Positions 44,386 to 55,217 of a stretch of DNA of 64,000 bases are shown here, one piece after another. Under the pieces are notes generated by a model. It was not told the origin of the DNA and searched no databases. It was given only the letters and a program-made list of their open reading frames with translations. Within the stretch, counting starts at the first letter, position 1, and each line of letters starts with the position of its first letter. The DNA comes from Hypericum androsaemum (lineage: Eukaryota; Streptophyta; Magnoliopsida; Malpighiales; Hypericaceae). The translations under genes and the position numbers were made by a program. Location of the stretch: contig OZ023188.1 of NCBI GenBank assembly GCA_963995505.1, positions 868,001-932,000 of the forward strand, written 5' to 3'.

Positions 44386-45810
44386 TCAACATTTGTTATA
44401 CCTCTTGGTTTTTGAAGCCAAATGAGCATATCTTCCTTTCTCCATCTCTTTTATTATTCGATGGGCATCTGACAGTTTTCCAGCATTTTGCAAATTTCTC
44501 ACCAGGGTGCTATATACCAAGAAATTGGGTTTACATCCTCGGGACTCCATTTCTTTGAGCATGGAGCAGGCCTCCTCAAACTTTCCGGCCATACAAAATC
44601 CTTTGATCATCGCATTGTAAGTAAACGCATTTGGTAATAGCCCTGCAGCAGTCATGTCACCGAACATTTTCTGAGCCTTTTCGAGATCCCCGGCCACTGC
44701 ATATCCTGTAATCATGACTGTGTAGCACGCAACGTCAGGCACCCATCCCTTTTTTACCATTTCATTAAAAAAGTGCTCACAGGCATCTAAATTTCCAGCC
44801 CTACTCAACCCGTCCATCAACGTCGTAAAATGAAGTATAGTAGGATCCATGCCGTCTTCTTTCATCTGATTCATAACACTGACAGCTTCAAGTGGTTTGT
44901 TTTCTTTTCCCAGATGGTGGAGATAGATGCTATACGTATGTATATCAGGATGCAGTCCATGTCTAAGCATCTCATCAAGCAATCTTATGAACTCGTCCGA
45001 CTTTCCCAACCGAAGCTTTGCACACATGCGAATGTTATATGTTAAAGTATCTGGGAGCTGATGATCAGCCAACATCTGCTCGTATACCCACTCGATCAAC
45101 TCATATTCGCGCACAGAAAAAAGAGAATGTAGAATGGCATTATAGGAATGATTAAACGGCAGATACTTGAAGTTCTTGGACTTGATGAGCTTCCCAATCT
45201 TTTTCATATCTGAACCAGCCCGCCAACACGAGCAGATCAATATGTTAAATGTCTGTGCTGTAACGGGAAGACCTCTATCAATCATCTCATCGGCTAGTTT
45301 CCCCATGGCAATAAACTCATCGCATTCTGCAAGAATCTTCAAAATCAAATGGTAAGAGTTCGTCGTGTGCGTGTAGTTATTCTGTTGCTTAGACCACCAA
45401 AAGAAATTCGAACCCGATTTCGCGCACCTCTCCTTATTCTCGTCATTAATGGTCCTCAAAATCCCCGAAAGCACTTTCCTCACAAGAAGACCGGAGACCC
45501 TAATATGCATCCCATCCAGAGCTGCCGTGGCATCAAAACCAGGGCCATGTTGCCTGAGAACATCAAGAACCTTGGCAGCATCAGCATTCGAGCTCCGCAC
45601 GAAACCCCGCCTCCCATTGAAGCACTCGCCGTCCTCGAGAACATCATCACCCCCCGGACTCCAAAAACTTCTCAACGACTCCTCAACGCTATGGAACCCA
45701 GTATCACCCCAATCCTTATCCGCACCATCACAAAATCTCCTCGAAACAAACAGCGTACGAGAGACGTCCCTACGAACCATCCTTCTACAAAAGAGGGCTA
45801 GAGAGCACAT
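44386..45810 (-). CDS. P-class pentatricopeptide-repeat protein (At1g55630-like)
   Basis: A single-exon frame of 474 residues from 45810 (an alternative start MVRRDVSRTLF lies at 45780). The N-terminal 30 residues are Arg-rich with hydrophobic spacing, as in organelle (probably mitochondrial) targeting peptides. From about residue 150 on there are about nine 35-residue PPR units, such as HSYNAILHSLFSVREYELIE, LTYNIRMCAKLRLGKSDEFI, CYTVMITGYAVAGDLEKAQK, FTYNAMIKGFCMAGKFEEAC and LVYSTLVRNLQNAGKLSDAH. It ends KTKRYNKC with no E or DYW extension. PPR proteins bind organelle RNA in a sequence-specific way; the target here is unknown. Resemblance to the Arabidopsis locus is from memory. Confidence 0.88.
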   Translation of the reverse strand: MCSLALFCRRMVRRDVSRTLFVSRRFCDGADKDWGDTGFHSVEESLRSFWSPGGDDVLEDGECFNGRRGFVRSSNADAAKVLDVLRQHGPGFDATAALDGMHIRVSGLLVRKVLSGILRTINDENKERCAKSGSNFFWWSKQQNNYTHTTNSYHLILKILAECDEFIAMGKLADEMIDRGLPVTAQTFNILICSCWRAGSDMKKIGKLIKSKNFKYLPFNHSYNAILHSLFSVREYELIEWVYEQMLADHQLPDTLTYNIRMCAKLRLGKSDEFIRLLDEMLRHGLHPDIHTYSIYLHHLGKENKPLEAVSVMNQMKEDGMDPTILHFTTLMDGLSRAGNLDACEHFFNEMVKKGWVPDVACYTVMITGYAVAGDLEKAQKMFGDMTAAGLLPNAFTYNAMIKGFCMAGKFEEACSMLKEMESRGCKPNFLVYSTLVRNLQNAGKLSDAHRIIKEMEKGRYAHLASKTKRYNKC

Positions 45811-47002
45811 CCCTTAAACCCTACAGGATCCATTCTCCCCTGGTAAACCCACACCAACTGGAAAGCTGATATCTTTCGATAGAAGGGGCCCTAAATTGCT
45901 TCAAGGAATGAAATTCGCAAGTACCCATTTGCTAGAAAACACTCTATCCTCCGAGGAAATACTCATCGAGCATAGAAACAGAATGGCCAGGACAGTAGAG
46001 GCAAAAAGTTTGAAACTTTACCTGTTGGGTGTCTTTGCTCAAACTCAGATTCCTTGTCTGTGATGATGTTATAGAGTCTGGTTTTTTATTGTAGTTCTAA
46101 GCTCTCAAGTGGGCTCTTTCAGTGTCTTGGGGGTTTTAGGGTCGTGTAAGTGTTCGGCTTGGAGACAGAACCCCTGGGGCCAGAAGCGACGGGATTTTAG
46201 GAACACGACCGAAAGCGTGGACGACTGGGTGACCGACAGGAAGGTGAGTGCTTCTCCGGGTAGGCTGTCGCCTGCCTTCAAAAGATGTATTTTTCCCAAA
46301 CAAACATCAATTAGGCGTACACTAATAATAATTAGCATTTTTGGTCCCATTTTGGAAAGAACTGCAACCTTATTATCAATTTTATTTTCCTTCGTATTAT
46401 TAGATTAAAAAGTGATCGTCCAATGATCAAAATTTACGAAAAAAGTTGCCCCAACAACACCATAAACAAAGCTATTTGGCGTAGAGTTGTTGCTTGCAGG
46501 AAACTACTTGGTTGATCGGGGTTTATGAGGGGATTAAAGATCTTTCTTGCACTCTACAGAAAGTACCACATAAAGAGTACAACAGGTCAAGCCGGTCCAA
46601 GTGATAACGGAATTCGATGCCCGAGTCTATTTTTTGGCTAAAAACTTCTTGGGTGTGTGTGATAGCTGGTCCAAGGGTGGTATATAGCCAATAAAAACTT
46701 AATTGTTCCCACCATCCATATAACGCAATGCTACATATTACAGGGAAGGAATGGAAGAAAACTGTTCCCGAAGACTGCAGATGAAGTAGCCGTTGGCAAG
46801 CTACCAACTCATTAGAAACCATAGTGATGCACAGGCATGCAAATCGGGGTTTAACACAAAACTGTTCTGCTCTGCATTCACACAAACACGACTATGCGTA
46901 TGGAGGAGGAGGATTTGGAACTTGATCGCAGCCCATTACGCACCAATTTATGCAATTGACGAGGTGATCGTGGAGAAAAGATCCATGCCGATGTTTCGGA
47001 CA
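45811..47002. other. Intergenic: PPR promoter and BUD13 3' region
   Basis: Includes the PPR gene's upstream region (a 5' UTR intron is possible). Sequence from about 46520 to 47002 is downstream of the BUD13 stop and probably includes its 3' UTR. A 100-codon plus-strand frame at 46109 is not supported. Confidence 0.4.
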
Positions 47003-50000
47003 TCACATATCTGATACAGACCACAGATATGCCTCCTGTTCTGTGGCCTGTTTCTCATTCGTCCTCTTGAACATCTGCTTCTCAAATCCTGCACATTTTT
47101 TAAAGCATAAATCATTAGCTTCGACCAAATTGAAGTAAAAATTATATTCAAAAAAGTAGATTGAAGCAAATTTGACTACACTGGGTTATTCATCCGGAAA
47201 TCACTTAATCTCTCACTCCCTCCTCAATCCCCCCACAAAGTAAATGCGAGCTTCTGTTGGGACAAGTTCACCATACTACTCACCTAGTAGTTTCACTTGT
47301 TACCACAGTTTAAACTCAGTCGGCTTTCATATAAAGCTGAAAGTTGCTATGTGCACCAAAGACGAAGGGGCTACTGGCTGCTGAGATCACTGAAGAGGAT
47401 CATCGGATTGTCGGATTCATTTCGGTCTCTTAATTTACATACATGAATGTATTTAATTCCACACATTGAATTCATTAGTGCCCCTTAATATTCTAGTCCT
47501 ATAAAAGGACACTCAACTCATGTAATCGAGGAATTAAAAATCAAATCAATAAACAAAGAAGTTCCTTTATCTATCATATTCTTCTTCTTCGTTATCTTAG
47601 GATAACTTAGGGGATATCTACGGCGCGAGGAAGACGAGATTCAAAGCCTTGAAATCCCACCGCGCACAGTTACGACTTGCTTAGCCAGGCAGGTTCTAAC
47701 AAAAGATCAAAGTATTTGCTCGGAAGGAGAAAGTGAACCTACCAGTACTACGGTCGACTCCATCCCAGTGTCTTCCTGGTCTGATACCGTACCGGTTCGG
47801 AGCAGCTTCCAGTCTTCTTTTAATCCAGCTGTGACTGGGTATATCTTGTGGGATTATAAAACCCGACTCCTTCATTTTCTCATTGTCGCCTAGGTCTGGA
47901 AGAACTACTTCGGAATGCTTTTTCTGAAAAAGTCAACCATTTCAAATAGAGATACAGTGTCCGCAAAAAACTATTACATATTCCACATGTTATTTAAGCC
48001 ATTTCAAGAACAACAGTCACCTTGACCAAATGAGCCATCGTATCACCCCATCTCACTCTTTCCTTCAGCATTGAATTAAGTTCAGCGTCATCTCTGCAAG
48101 GAGATATTGCAGCATTAGATCTTCACTTACAAGTAAGATGGCGAGAAGGTAGCAGTAGTAAAGAGCTATTAGCTACTTGAAAATATGAGATATTAGTAAT
48201 TCATAGCTAAAAAAGAAACAAAGTCAAAGGTGCAATCAGCTTGATTCAATCCATAATGAAATCAGTTGGACACTAACTAGATTTTATGATTTCATGCAAC
48301 AAGCTCTTATCATAACCTGTGACAGGGTCATCCAAACACAATTAAGTTTGATATTTCTTACCTTGTTCGTGCAAAAGGCTTTTCCTTCTCAAGTTCTAAT
48401 TCCAGGAACTTGGATTCTGCTTCGCGCTTTTGAGCCAGTCCCTTGCCCCATTCTATTTTAATTTCCTGAACATAACAAGAAAACTATGTTAGATATCTTA
48501 ATATACTGTATGCAGCCCTTCAAAGTAGTAGCCTTCAACTCAAAGACAGTTGTATATTCCCAGTAGAGGATTGATTCCTTGGTTTTAACAATCATGTCCC
48601 ACTATCTCCTAGACCAACATCTCCAACAATCACATAATTGATCCAGGGAAAGCCGTTAACTAATGATATAGAGCAATTTCCATCTGCAAGGTTGATCAAG
48701 TAAATTGTGACAGGTAACACAGATTAAAGCAATTCTCGAATCATCATTAAAAGAAAAAATGTTTATATTTCATAGACAATAAAAGAAAAATTAAGTAAGA
48801 ATCTACAATCATTTCAGCAGATTGTGCTAGAAGGGAAAAGTTCAGACATTTTACCTTGGGCTTCTCTTCCACTTTTTGGTTTAATTTCAAGTACTCATCC
48901 TGCGAAATCCGGTTGCCTGCATAATTTCAAGGAAGTACATAGATCAGCTGGAAGTGACGTGAAATTTGTTAACAACTGATTAAGATATGACAACATTGTT
49001 ACAATTATTGCACAAAGTCACATAAGAGTAAGAAAGGTCTTCAAAACAATCATGGATCGTAATAAATAGCAACTATCCAAATGGCTTGTGTAGAGCAAAA
49101 TAGTGGTTGCTACGGTTTCAACAAAAGAAGTCAGATATTATGCAATCAGCTACATCACAGAAGAGAAATCCAGTAACTACTGATTGACAAATTATAAAAG
49201 AAACAGCAAAAAGTTGTCTCCAGAGAAAGAACTAAGAGCATGTCCCTTCATACTGGATGAGAAAAAAGAGAGCGGATGCACATGCATCAGCAGAAAATGA
49301 AAGAAGATATAAATAAATTTAAAACCTAATCACCTTTCTTATCACGATAAACTGCTCCAGCACCCTTTCCACTCACTGAAGGATCCATCTGCTCAAACCT
49401 GAAAAAATTACCAGGAAAATGTTACAGCAAGAAATACTAATAGCTAGGTATTAGATGATCAAAGGAAGATTTAAGTTACCTCAACAAGTCTTCCTTTCTA
49501 GTTCTCATAACCTCCTCCCTCATTTCACGGCCACTAATCAACCCAGTCTTCGGTTGCTCCTTTGAAGAAGCCGATGCAGCTGATTCCTTCCTGTTCTTCC
49601 TAGGTGGGGAGATATCTTGGTCAGCAGAGCCACGTAGACCGCCATCAGTTCTCAAACGCCTACCTGACCTTGGAGGGGAGAGATCGTTTAAACCTGATCT
49701 TCTGGCATCTCTGTTGCTCTTCCTTGGAGGCGAAAGATCATCCAAACCTTCTCGTTTGACATCTCTGCTGCTCTTCCTTGGAGGTGACAAATCCACACCA
49801 CCACCAAGAGAACCCAAATGGTCACCCCCAGGCTCTGGCGACGGGGTGTCATTCCTAACCCTCCGTTTACGAGGCGGTGATATATCGGTACTAGCATCAT
49901 CGAGAGTCTGCCGTTTAGGAGAGAGCGTAACCCAGCCACTGCCATCCTCGGCGATGGGATTTTGCGCCATTCTAGCCTTAACCAGTTCTAATCTCCTCAT

Positions 50001-50345
50001 CCTCTGCACCTCAATATCCTCATCCACAACAGGCTTATCTTCATCTACACCCAACACAAAACACACCAAAATTCGTTTTCAGCTAATAAACCCTAAACCC
50101 TAAAAGGCGTAATTAAAAATCGGGAGGGGAAAGGAATTACCAGGGGAGGCCTCGTCTTCCTCCTCGAGAACGACCGGTTTCCGCCAGACCGGATCCTCAT
50201 CCACGACAAGAACACCGGAGGGAGCATCCGGTCGCTGCTTCTTCGTCTTTCTCTTCTTCTTCTTCTTGTTCTCTTCTTCCTTGCTCTCGTACCGCTTCAA
50301 GTATTCCTTCAACGACGCCGTCGAAGTCGAGCCGGACCCGGCCAT
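47003..50345 (-). CDS. BUD13: BUD13/CWC26 pre-mRNA splicing factor (RES complex), eight exons
   Basis: Exons on the minus strand, in order: 50345-50141, 50044-49480, 49398-49334, 48916-48855, 48465-48362, 48093-48021, 47923-47743 and 47088-47003. All have GT-AG introns in phase and give 446 residues. The N-terminus is ASLKEYLKRYESKEEENKKKKK; the middle is Arg/Ser-rich with repeated DLSPPRKS/DISPPRK units; the C-terminal third is the conserved Bud13 domain (MREEVMRTRKEDLLRFEQMD, GNRISQDEYLKLNQK, ...IPSHSWIKRRLEAAPNRYGIRPGRHWDGVDRST GFEK...). BUD13 joins Snu17/RBM22-type and Pml1/SNIP1 partners in the spliceosomal RES complex and aids splicing of weak introns. An upstream in-frame ATG at 50399 exists; I prefer 50345 because family members begin close to SLKDYL. 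Confidence 0.93.
47255..47701 (+). repeat. Probable solo LTR (Copia-like) in the last BUD13 intron
   Basis: Starts TGTTGGGACAAG and ends TTCTAACA, with a TATA-type CTATAAAAGGACACTC near 47500 and an AATAAA-like CAATAAACAAAG near 47550, i.e. LTR promoter and polyadenylation signals on the plus strand, opposite to BUD13. No clear 5-bp duplication is visible, so the boundaries are approximate. Confidence 0.55.
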
Positions 50346-50485
50346 ACTCCGATTCCGGTCACTTTCGTCACCAAGTCGAGCGGTTGCCGGTTCTTCCAAG
50401 TATTTCGTCGTTCTTTGTATTTTCCCTCGCGGAGCCTTCCTCTCCGGTGAGTGCGTGGAATTAAAACCGGCGGGAGAGGTTGGGC

Positions 50486-50494
50486 TTATATAAT
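50486..50494 (-). promoter_or_regulatory. TATA box of BUD13
   Basis: Minus strand ATTATATAA, about 145 bp upstream of the ATG, with TGGGCC/GCCCAA (site II-like) motifs on both sides (50480-50520, 50560-50575). Confidence 0.55.
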
Positions 50495-51244
50495 GGACCC
50501 ACGGACAGTGATATTGGGCATTTGGGTTTTCTCTCTTCCTTGAGATTGGACCTCACCGGTGGGCTCTAGTTGGGCTTCTTTCTAGATTTCCGTTATTACA
50601 ACGTACTCGGGGATAAATAAGTAGTTGTTCTAACTTAATTGTATGATTTTAACTTTGTTCTCTTAGAAAACAATATCTTTAAATATTTGTTGGAGTAACT
50701 TTATCATCTTTTGAGGTCTTACTTGACTAACATTTATATTATCGGTTTAGAAGGTATCCAAAGACACAAAAACAAAGTGAATTCATAGTCGTATTAGTAT
50801 TATTGGATTCAAGTTCCCTGGTCGGGCCACGAATCGGACCAACCCCGTGACGAGTTTCAGCCTAAACCCTGGGACGGTTTCAACCAGTGGTCAACAGTTG
50901 ATCACTAGTTCAACTGGTTAGACTTGTCGATTTTCATGGTTCGTTCAGTGGGTCCAGCCAAATTTTTTTTAAAATAAAATTAGATAATATTTATAAATAT
51001 TGATATTTTAATCCTAAATATAATAAACAATGTATATTTTGTATTTTAAAAATTTATGAGTAGAATCGGTAAGATTGGTAGATCCATGGGATGGGAGAAA
51101 TCCCTGATCAATTTCTATAGATCATTTTTTAAAACTCTGCTCCCTATATCCGGATTTTTTTGTCAATCTCTACATAATTCATCATTTTTTACCCTTAAAA
51201 AAATAATTTATCATTTTTTAAAGAAGGAATAACCTTTTTAACAA
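50495..51244. other. Intergenic
   Basis: BUD13 upstream region, then at 50810-50960 a diverged copy of the GGACC/GGTC-rich repeat also seen near 9966 and 12930, then AT-rich filler. Confidence 0.4.
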
Positions 51245-51790
51245 AGCTTCATATGCGCTATATGCATAAATTTGACAGTCTTGTGGATGTATGCGGTTCA
51301 CGATCAAGAAGACAAAAATGTATCACCAATTCCAGCTTGTTGTATTCAACTGAATCCAAGGTCTTTCCTCAAGCCCTTCAAGGCCATCTCCTTTTCTCAC
51401 TCTGTGTTCCTCGTAGTACTCCCCACTGCCTGCATATACGTTTGATAACTGGACGTGGGCGGCCACGTTCAGCGGGTCAAGCTCGAGCAGTCGTCTAGCG
51501 ATTCGCTTCGCAGTGCTGGCATTTTCGTTTCTGAGCTCATCGCATAAGCCAAGCAGATGGCGTGATTGTTTATGAAGGGCAGACTCGATACGAACTCTTC
51601 TGCTTCAAGTAGGTTTCCCTGACCGCCCGAGAAGATGCACCATCGAGATGCAATGCTCCAAACCTGCTTGAAGCGAGAACGTGTTGGTCATTGCGTGGAA
51701 TAGTTGCCGCCCTCTACTGACTAGCCCAGCATGGGCACATGCTAAGAGTACCCCGAGAAAGGTTACGTAATTTGGCGAGATCCTGGATTC
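51245..51790 (-). pseudogene. PPR (E-class) gene fragment
   Basis: Minus-strand reading from about 51790: ALHNFGAMLESRISPNYVTF, LGVLLACAHAGLV, GRQLFHAMTNTFSLQAGLEH, CISMVHLLGRSG, then in other frames the AEEFVSSLPFINNHAI and NVAT/QLS-type segments and the E+-like LGFS-stop-IQ. This order matches the last PPR unit and E/E+ motifs of PLS-class PPR editing factors. Several stops and frameshifts; no start. It abuts a Mutator-like terminal arm on its right, so it may have been carried by that element. Confidence 0.7.
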
Positions 51791-51810
51791 CAGCATGGCT
51801 CCAAAATTGT

Positions 51811-51996
51811 GGAGCGCTTTAGTACCCTGTGGTAATTTGGCGAGATCCTCGGGCAGGGTTCGGGCGGGTCCGGGCAGCTGTCCGAGGACCTTTTTGATGT
51901 TAATTAGAATAAGTATGACTCGATTGGTCAGTTTTTTACCACAGGGTACTAAGGTGATTTTGGGTGATACCACAAGGTACTAAAGTGGACTTTTTC
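51811..51996. mobile_element. Single terminal arm of the (GGA)n Mutator-like family
   Basis: Matches the right TIR of 38418-39316: GGTCCGGGCAGCTG..., ATGTTAATTAGAATAAGTATG, CTCGATTGGTCAGTTTTTTACC, ACCACAAGGTACTAAAGTGG. It ends at about 51996. No opposite arm is found before 51245. Confidence 0.8.
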
Positions 51997-52435
51997 TAAA
52001 TAATTATTATTATTCATAGAGTATTGTTATTTTTCCTGTAAAGTAATCCATACATATGTTATAGTTTTAAAATATACATTTACATGTAATCTAACATTTA
52101 ATAGCAGTTATTTTTGGTTTTTAATCAATTGGTATTTGAGCTTATTGAGCCGGCTAATCCGATTTCGAGCCAGGTAGGACATTTAAAAGGTCGCATAATT
52201 CTTCCAACAACTATTTTAGTAACAGTTATTTGCAGATATAATTTGACATGTCTCAACATCTATTAAATAGATTCTATTCGGTAGATTAATACAAATTCAA
52301 GAAGATGACAACAAACTTTAAACACTTTTAGACTAAACATACAACAATTATTTTAACAAATTTAAATCCGAATATGTTAACTGTTAACCTCCTAATGGTT
52401 CGACCAAATATATATATATGCACACGGGCTCCTCA
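51997..52435. other. Intergenic
   Basis: AT-rich sequence with no recognised feature. Confidence 0.5.
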
Positions 52436-52444
52436 TTTCCATAA

Positions 52445-53627
52445 GAGCAATTACGCTCAGGTCCCTGTAGTTTGGTTTCCCTCCCTCTCGGGTCCCTGCA
52501 TTTCTAAAATCCATACTGACATCCCTCGTGTTTGGTTTTAGAAACTCTCGGGTCCCTCGCTGATGTCATCACTCATTTTATTTTATTTTATTTTATCATT
52601 AAAATGACTAGCATACCCCTCTTGTCATCATCTCTGACGAACACTAACACGCTCCAACAAAAAAAACCATGGAAGCAAAAAAATGGCAACAATAAAAACA
52701 AAACTTAAAAAAGAACCACTAAATCATTAAGGGCAACGACGATTGGGACTTCTTGCTTGTGTGGCTTAGGTCGCCTAGCTCAAAACTCCAGGTCGGCGAT
52801 CACCTAGGTCGCCTAGCTCGTGTGGCTTCTCGGTGGTGACAAGGGACTTCTTCCTCGTGGGTCTTCGTCAGCGGCGACGAGGAATTTCTTGCTCGTGTGG
52901 CTTCTCAGTGACGACGAGGGACTCCAGGTCGGAGGAGACGGTCGTCGATGGACGAAGATGAGAAGACGGTCACCGACGCTGAGCTCGTGGGACTCCAGGT
53001 CAGACGAACCGGATCACGAAAATGCCTCCCACAACTAAAAAATGCCTCCCGCTCTCCGACCTGGATCTCGAGAGTGAACCGACGTCGCCCTCTCTGGTGA
53101 ACTTCTTTCTATGGTCGCCGAACACTAAGCTCCGACTCCCCGGTGTCACCCTCTCCGGTGAGCTCCCTCTCCATGGTCACCTGCGAGCCCGAGCTCCCTC
53201 TCTTCCTCCCCTTCCCCGCCGTTGGATTGGCTCCTGGTCCCCGACTCGGTTGGCTGAAGGTTTTGTTGGTTTTGGGTTTCGAAAGGGTAAAATTCAATTT
53301 GTTTCTGGTTTGAAATTCAGTGGATTTGTGTTCTAGGTTTGTGGAATTATGTCGCCAGAGATATCATCGGAAAAGCTCTTGAGTCGGCGGAGAAGACATT
53401 GAATTGTCGGAAAAGGGAGGTAGGAGATGACTATAACTTTATTTTTTTAATTCCAGGGGTATAATAATCATTTCAAGATTAAAAAATTAATTAAATGGTC
53501 GATGACCAAAGTGAGGGACCCGAGAGTTTCTAAAACCAAATAAGGGGGACATCAGCATGGATTTTAGAAATGCAGGGACCCGAGAGAGAGGGAGACCAAA
53601 CTACATAGACCTGAGCGTAATTTGCCC
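52445..53627. mobile_element. Mutator-like element directly upstream of maMYB
   Basis: TIRs of about 190 bp (left GAGCAATTACGCTCAGGTCC..., right its near complement ending GCGTAATTTGCCC), flanked by TTTCCATAA (52436-52444) and TTTCCAAAA (53628-53636), an 8-of-9 target duplication. The inside is GC-rich with short open frames (for example 53022-53336) that may be captured gene pieces; I cannot name the donor. Its right end is 92 bp before the maMYB ATG. Confidence 0.85.
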
Positions 53628-53666
53628 TTTCCAAAATCCATCGTCGTTGTCACATAATCGGGGCTT

Positions 53667-53675
53667 TATATAATA
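53667..53675 (+). promoter_or_regulatory. TATA box of maMYB
   Basis: TATATAATA, 53 bp before the ATG at 53720 and only 39 bp right of the Mutator-like element. Any further upstream elements of this gene must lie in or beyond the transposon. Confidence 0.6.
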
Positions 53676-53719
53676 AAGAGAGAAGAAGACGGGAGAGAGA
53701 GAGCTTTTTACGAAGGAAA

Positions 53720-54691
53720 ATGGAGTTCCTGGACGAGGACGCGAGACCCAGGGTCACCTTCCAATCCAGGCCACTTCCACCTTCCTCTTCAGCTGATGAT
53801 CCAAAAGCTCAACCCCAAATCCAATTCAACAACCCACTCCTCATTTTAACCTTCTCTCTCTCCTTTCTCTCACTAGCCTTCTCCCTCCTCTACCTCGAAA
53901 CGGAGCCTCTGAGATGCCTCGTCTTCTGGTTCTCCCTCTCTTTCCTCTTCGGCCCGCTCGCCCCGCCCCGCCTCACCGGCGGGAACTGCAGGGTCGGTGA
54001 GGGGCCCACCCTCGAGCCGCCGGAGGAGGAGGAGGAGGAGGCAAAACAAGAAGAAGAAAGATCCAGTCTTTTGACCGAGAAGCGAGGTTCCAGGAAGAGA
54101 TCGAAGGCGGCGAGTTTGCCGGATTCGGTAGGACCCAGATTGGAATTCGCAACTGGGTCGCTGGAAAAACCGAAAAGGAGCGATCTTTCGGGGGTTCCGG
54201 GAAGTGGGTCGGTGGGGCGGGAGGAGGAGAAAGGGTGGAGCGAGGAGGACTTGGGGTTGTTGAAGAAGCAGATGGCGAAACACCCGGTCGGGAAGCCGGG
54301 GCGGTGGGAGGCGGTGGCGGGGGCGTTCAACGGGAGGCACAGGGTGGAGAGTGTGATCAAGAAGGCCAAGGAGATGGGGGAGATGAAGGTGGGGGAGGGT
54401 GGGGATTATGAGAAGTTTCTTAAGAACAGGAAGCCTGTGGATGGGAGGGTTCAGGAGGAGATCGAGGGGAGTGGGAATGGCGGATGTGGAGGAGGAGGAG
54501 AAGTGGGAGGTGGGTGGGTTGCTGGGGAGGATATAGCTTTGTTGAATGCGTTGAAGGCGTTTCCGAAGGAGACGACGATGAGGTGGGAGAAGATTTCTGC
54601 TGCTGTTCCTGGGAGGTCCAAGGCTGCTTGCATGAGGAGGGTTTCTGAGTTGAAGAAGGATTTCCGGAGCTCCAAGGCTAGTAACATCTAG
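53720..54691 (+). CDS. MAMYB: maMYB: membrane-anchored MYB/SANT protein
   Basis: A single-exon gene of 323 residues. Start MEFLDEDARPRVTFQSRPLP is the family's usual N-terminus. Two hydrophobic segments (about 39-57, LLILTFSLSFLSLAFSLLY, and about 63-80, PLRCLVFWFSLSFLFGPL) anchor it in the ER membrane. An acidic Glu-rich stretch follows (about 100-115). A first SANT/MYB-like repeat lies at about 170-220 (GWSEEDLGLLKKQMAKHPVG...RWEAVAGAF) and a second at about 268-318 (GWVAGEDIALLNALKAFPKE...RWEKISAAVPGRSKAACMRR). The Arabidopsis homologue (At5g45420) affects root-hair elongation. Coding GC is high in the middle. A Mutator-like element forms most of its upstream sequence. Confidence 0.92.
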   Translation: MEFLDEDARPRVTFQSRPLPPSSSADDPKAQPQIQFNNPLLILTFSLSFLSLAFSLLYLETEPLRCLVFWFSLSFLFGPLAPPRLTGGNCRVGEGPTLEPPEEEEEEAKQEEERSSLLTEKRGSRKRSKAASLPDSVGPRLEFATGSLEKPKRSDLSGVPGSGSVGREEEKGWSEEDLGLLKKQMAKHPVGKPGRWEAVAGAFNGRHRVESVIKKAKEMGEMKVGEGGDYEKFLKNRKPVDGRVQEEIEGSGNGGCGGGGEVGGGWVAGEDIALLNALKAFPKETTMRWEKISAAVPGRSKAACMRRVSELKKDFRSSKASNI

Positions 54692-55217
54692 TTTGATGAA
54701 TCTATGAGCTCTGTGTTATCTTAACTAGATGTTTCAAATTTCGATAGGAAAGAGTATTCGAATTTTATAGGAAGAACTTCATCGTGTTCACAGAATTTTC
54801 TTTAATGAAGTGCTTGGATGCATGAATCAATCTTTTTGCCTTCGATGATTGATGATTTTGGGCTGTTAATGCGTTCATTGAATCTGCAGTTAAACAGTTA
54901 GTGTTCCTTTTGGATTGTTGATCCCGATTTGTGATCTGATAGATATCGTTTGATCTACTAGGTTAGTGTAAGTTTGAGCGCTCATCACCTGAGCAACAAA
55001 TGGATTGGAGAAATCAAGAAAAGCAAGAGGGCGATCTCTAAATTGTTCTTTGTGTTAATCTGACAAAAAAAAACACAACTTGGTTAAAATAGGCAGTGTT
55101 ATACCTGATCTCTCTTAGAAATGGAAACGTTCTAGCATTGTTTTCTGCCAGAATCCAACAACAAATCGGAAAAGTCGAGAGATAAGACTATGTATGACTC
55201 TCTCGACAGAATCAGAA
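54692..55217. other. Convergent 3' intergenic region
   Basis: Between maMYB (plus) and PAGM (minus); holds both 3' UTRs. Nothing else recognised. Confidence 0.5.

Noticed and set aside
46109..46408. Possible first exon (MGSFSVLGVLGSCKCS...) with a donor-like AAG|GTGAGT at about 46243
   Set aside because: No following exon or known domain; lies in the divergent upstream region of the PPR gene and may be leader sequence.
53873..54369. 155-159-codon minus-strand ORFs opposite maMYB
   Set aside because: Shadow frames of the GC-rich maMYB coding region.
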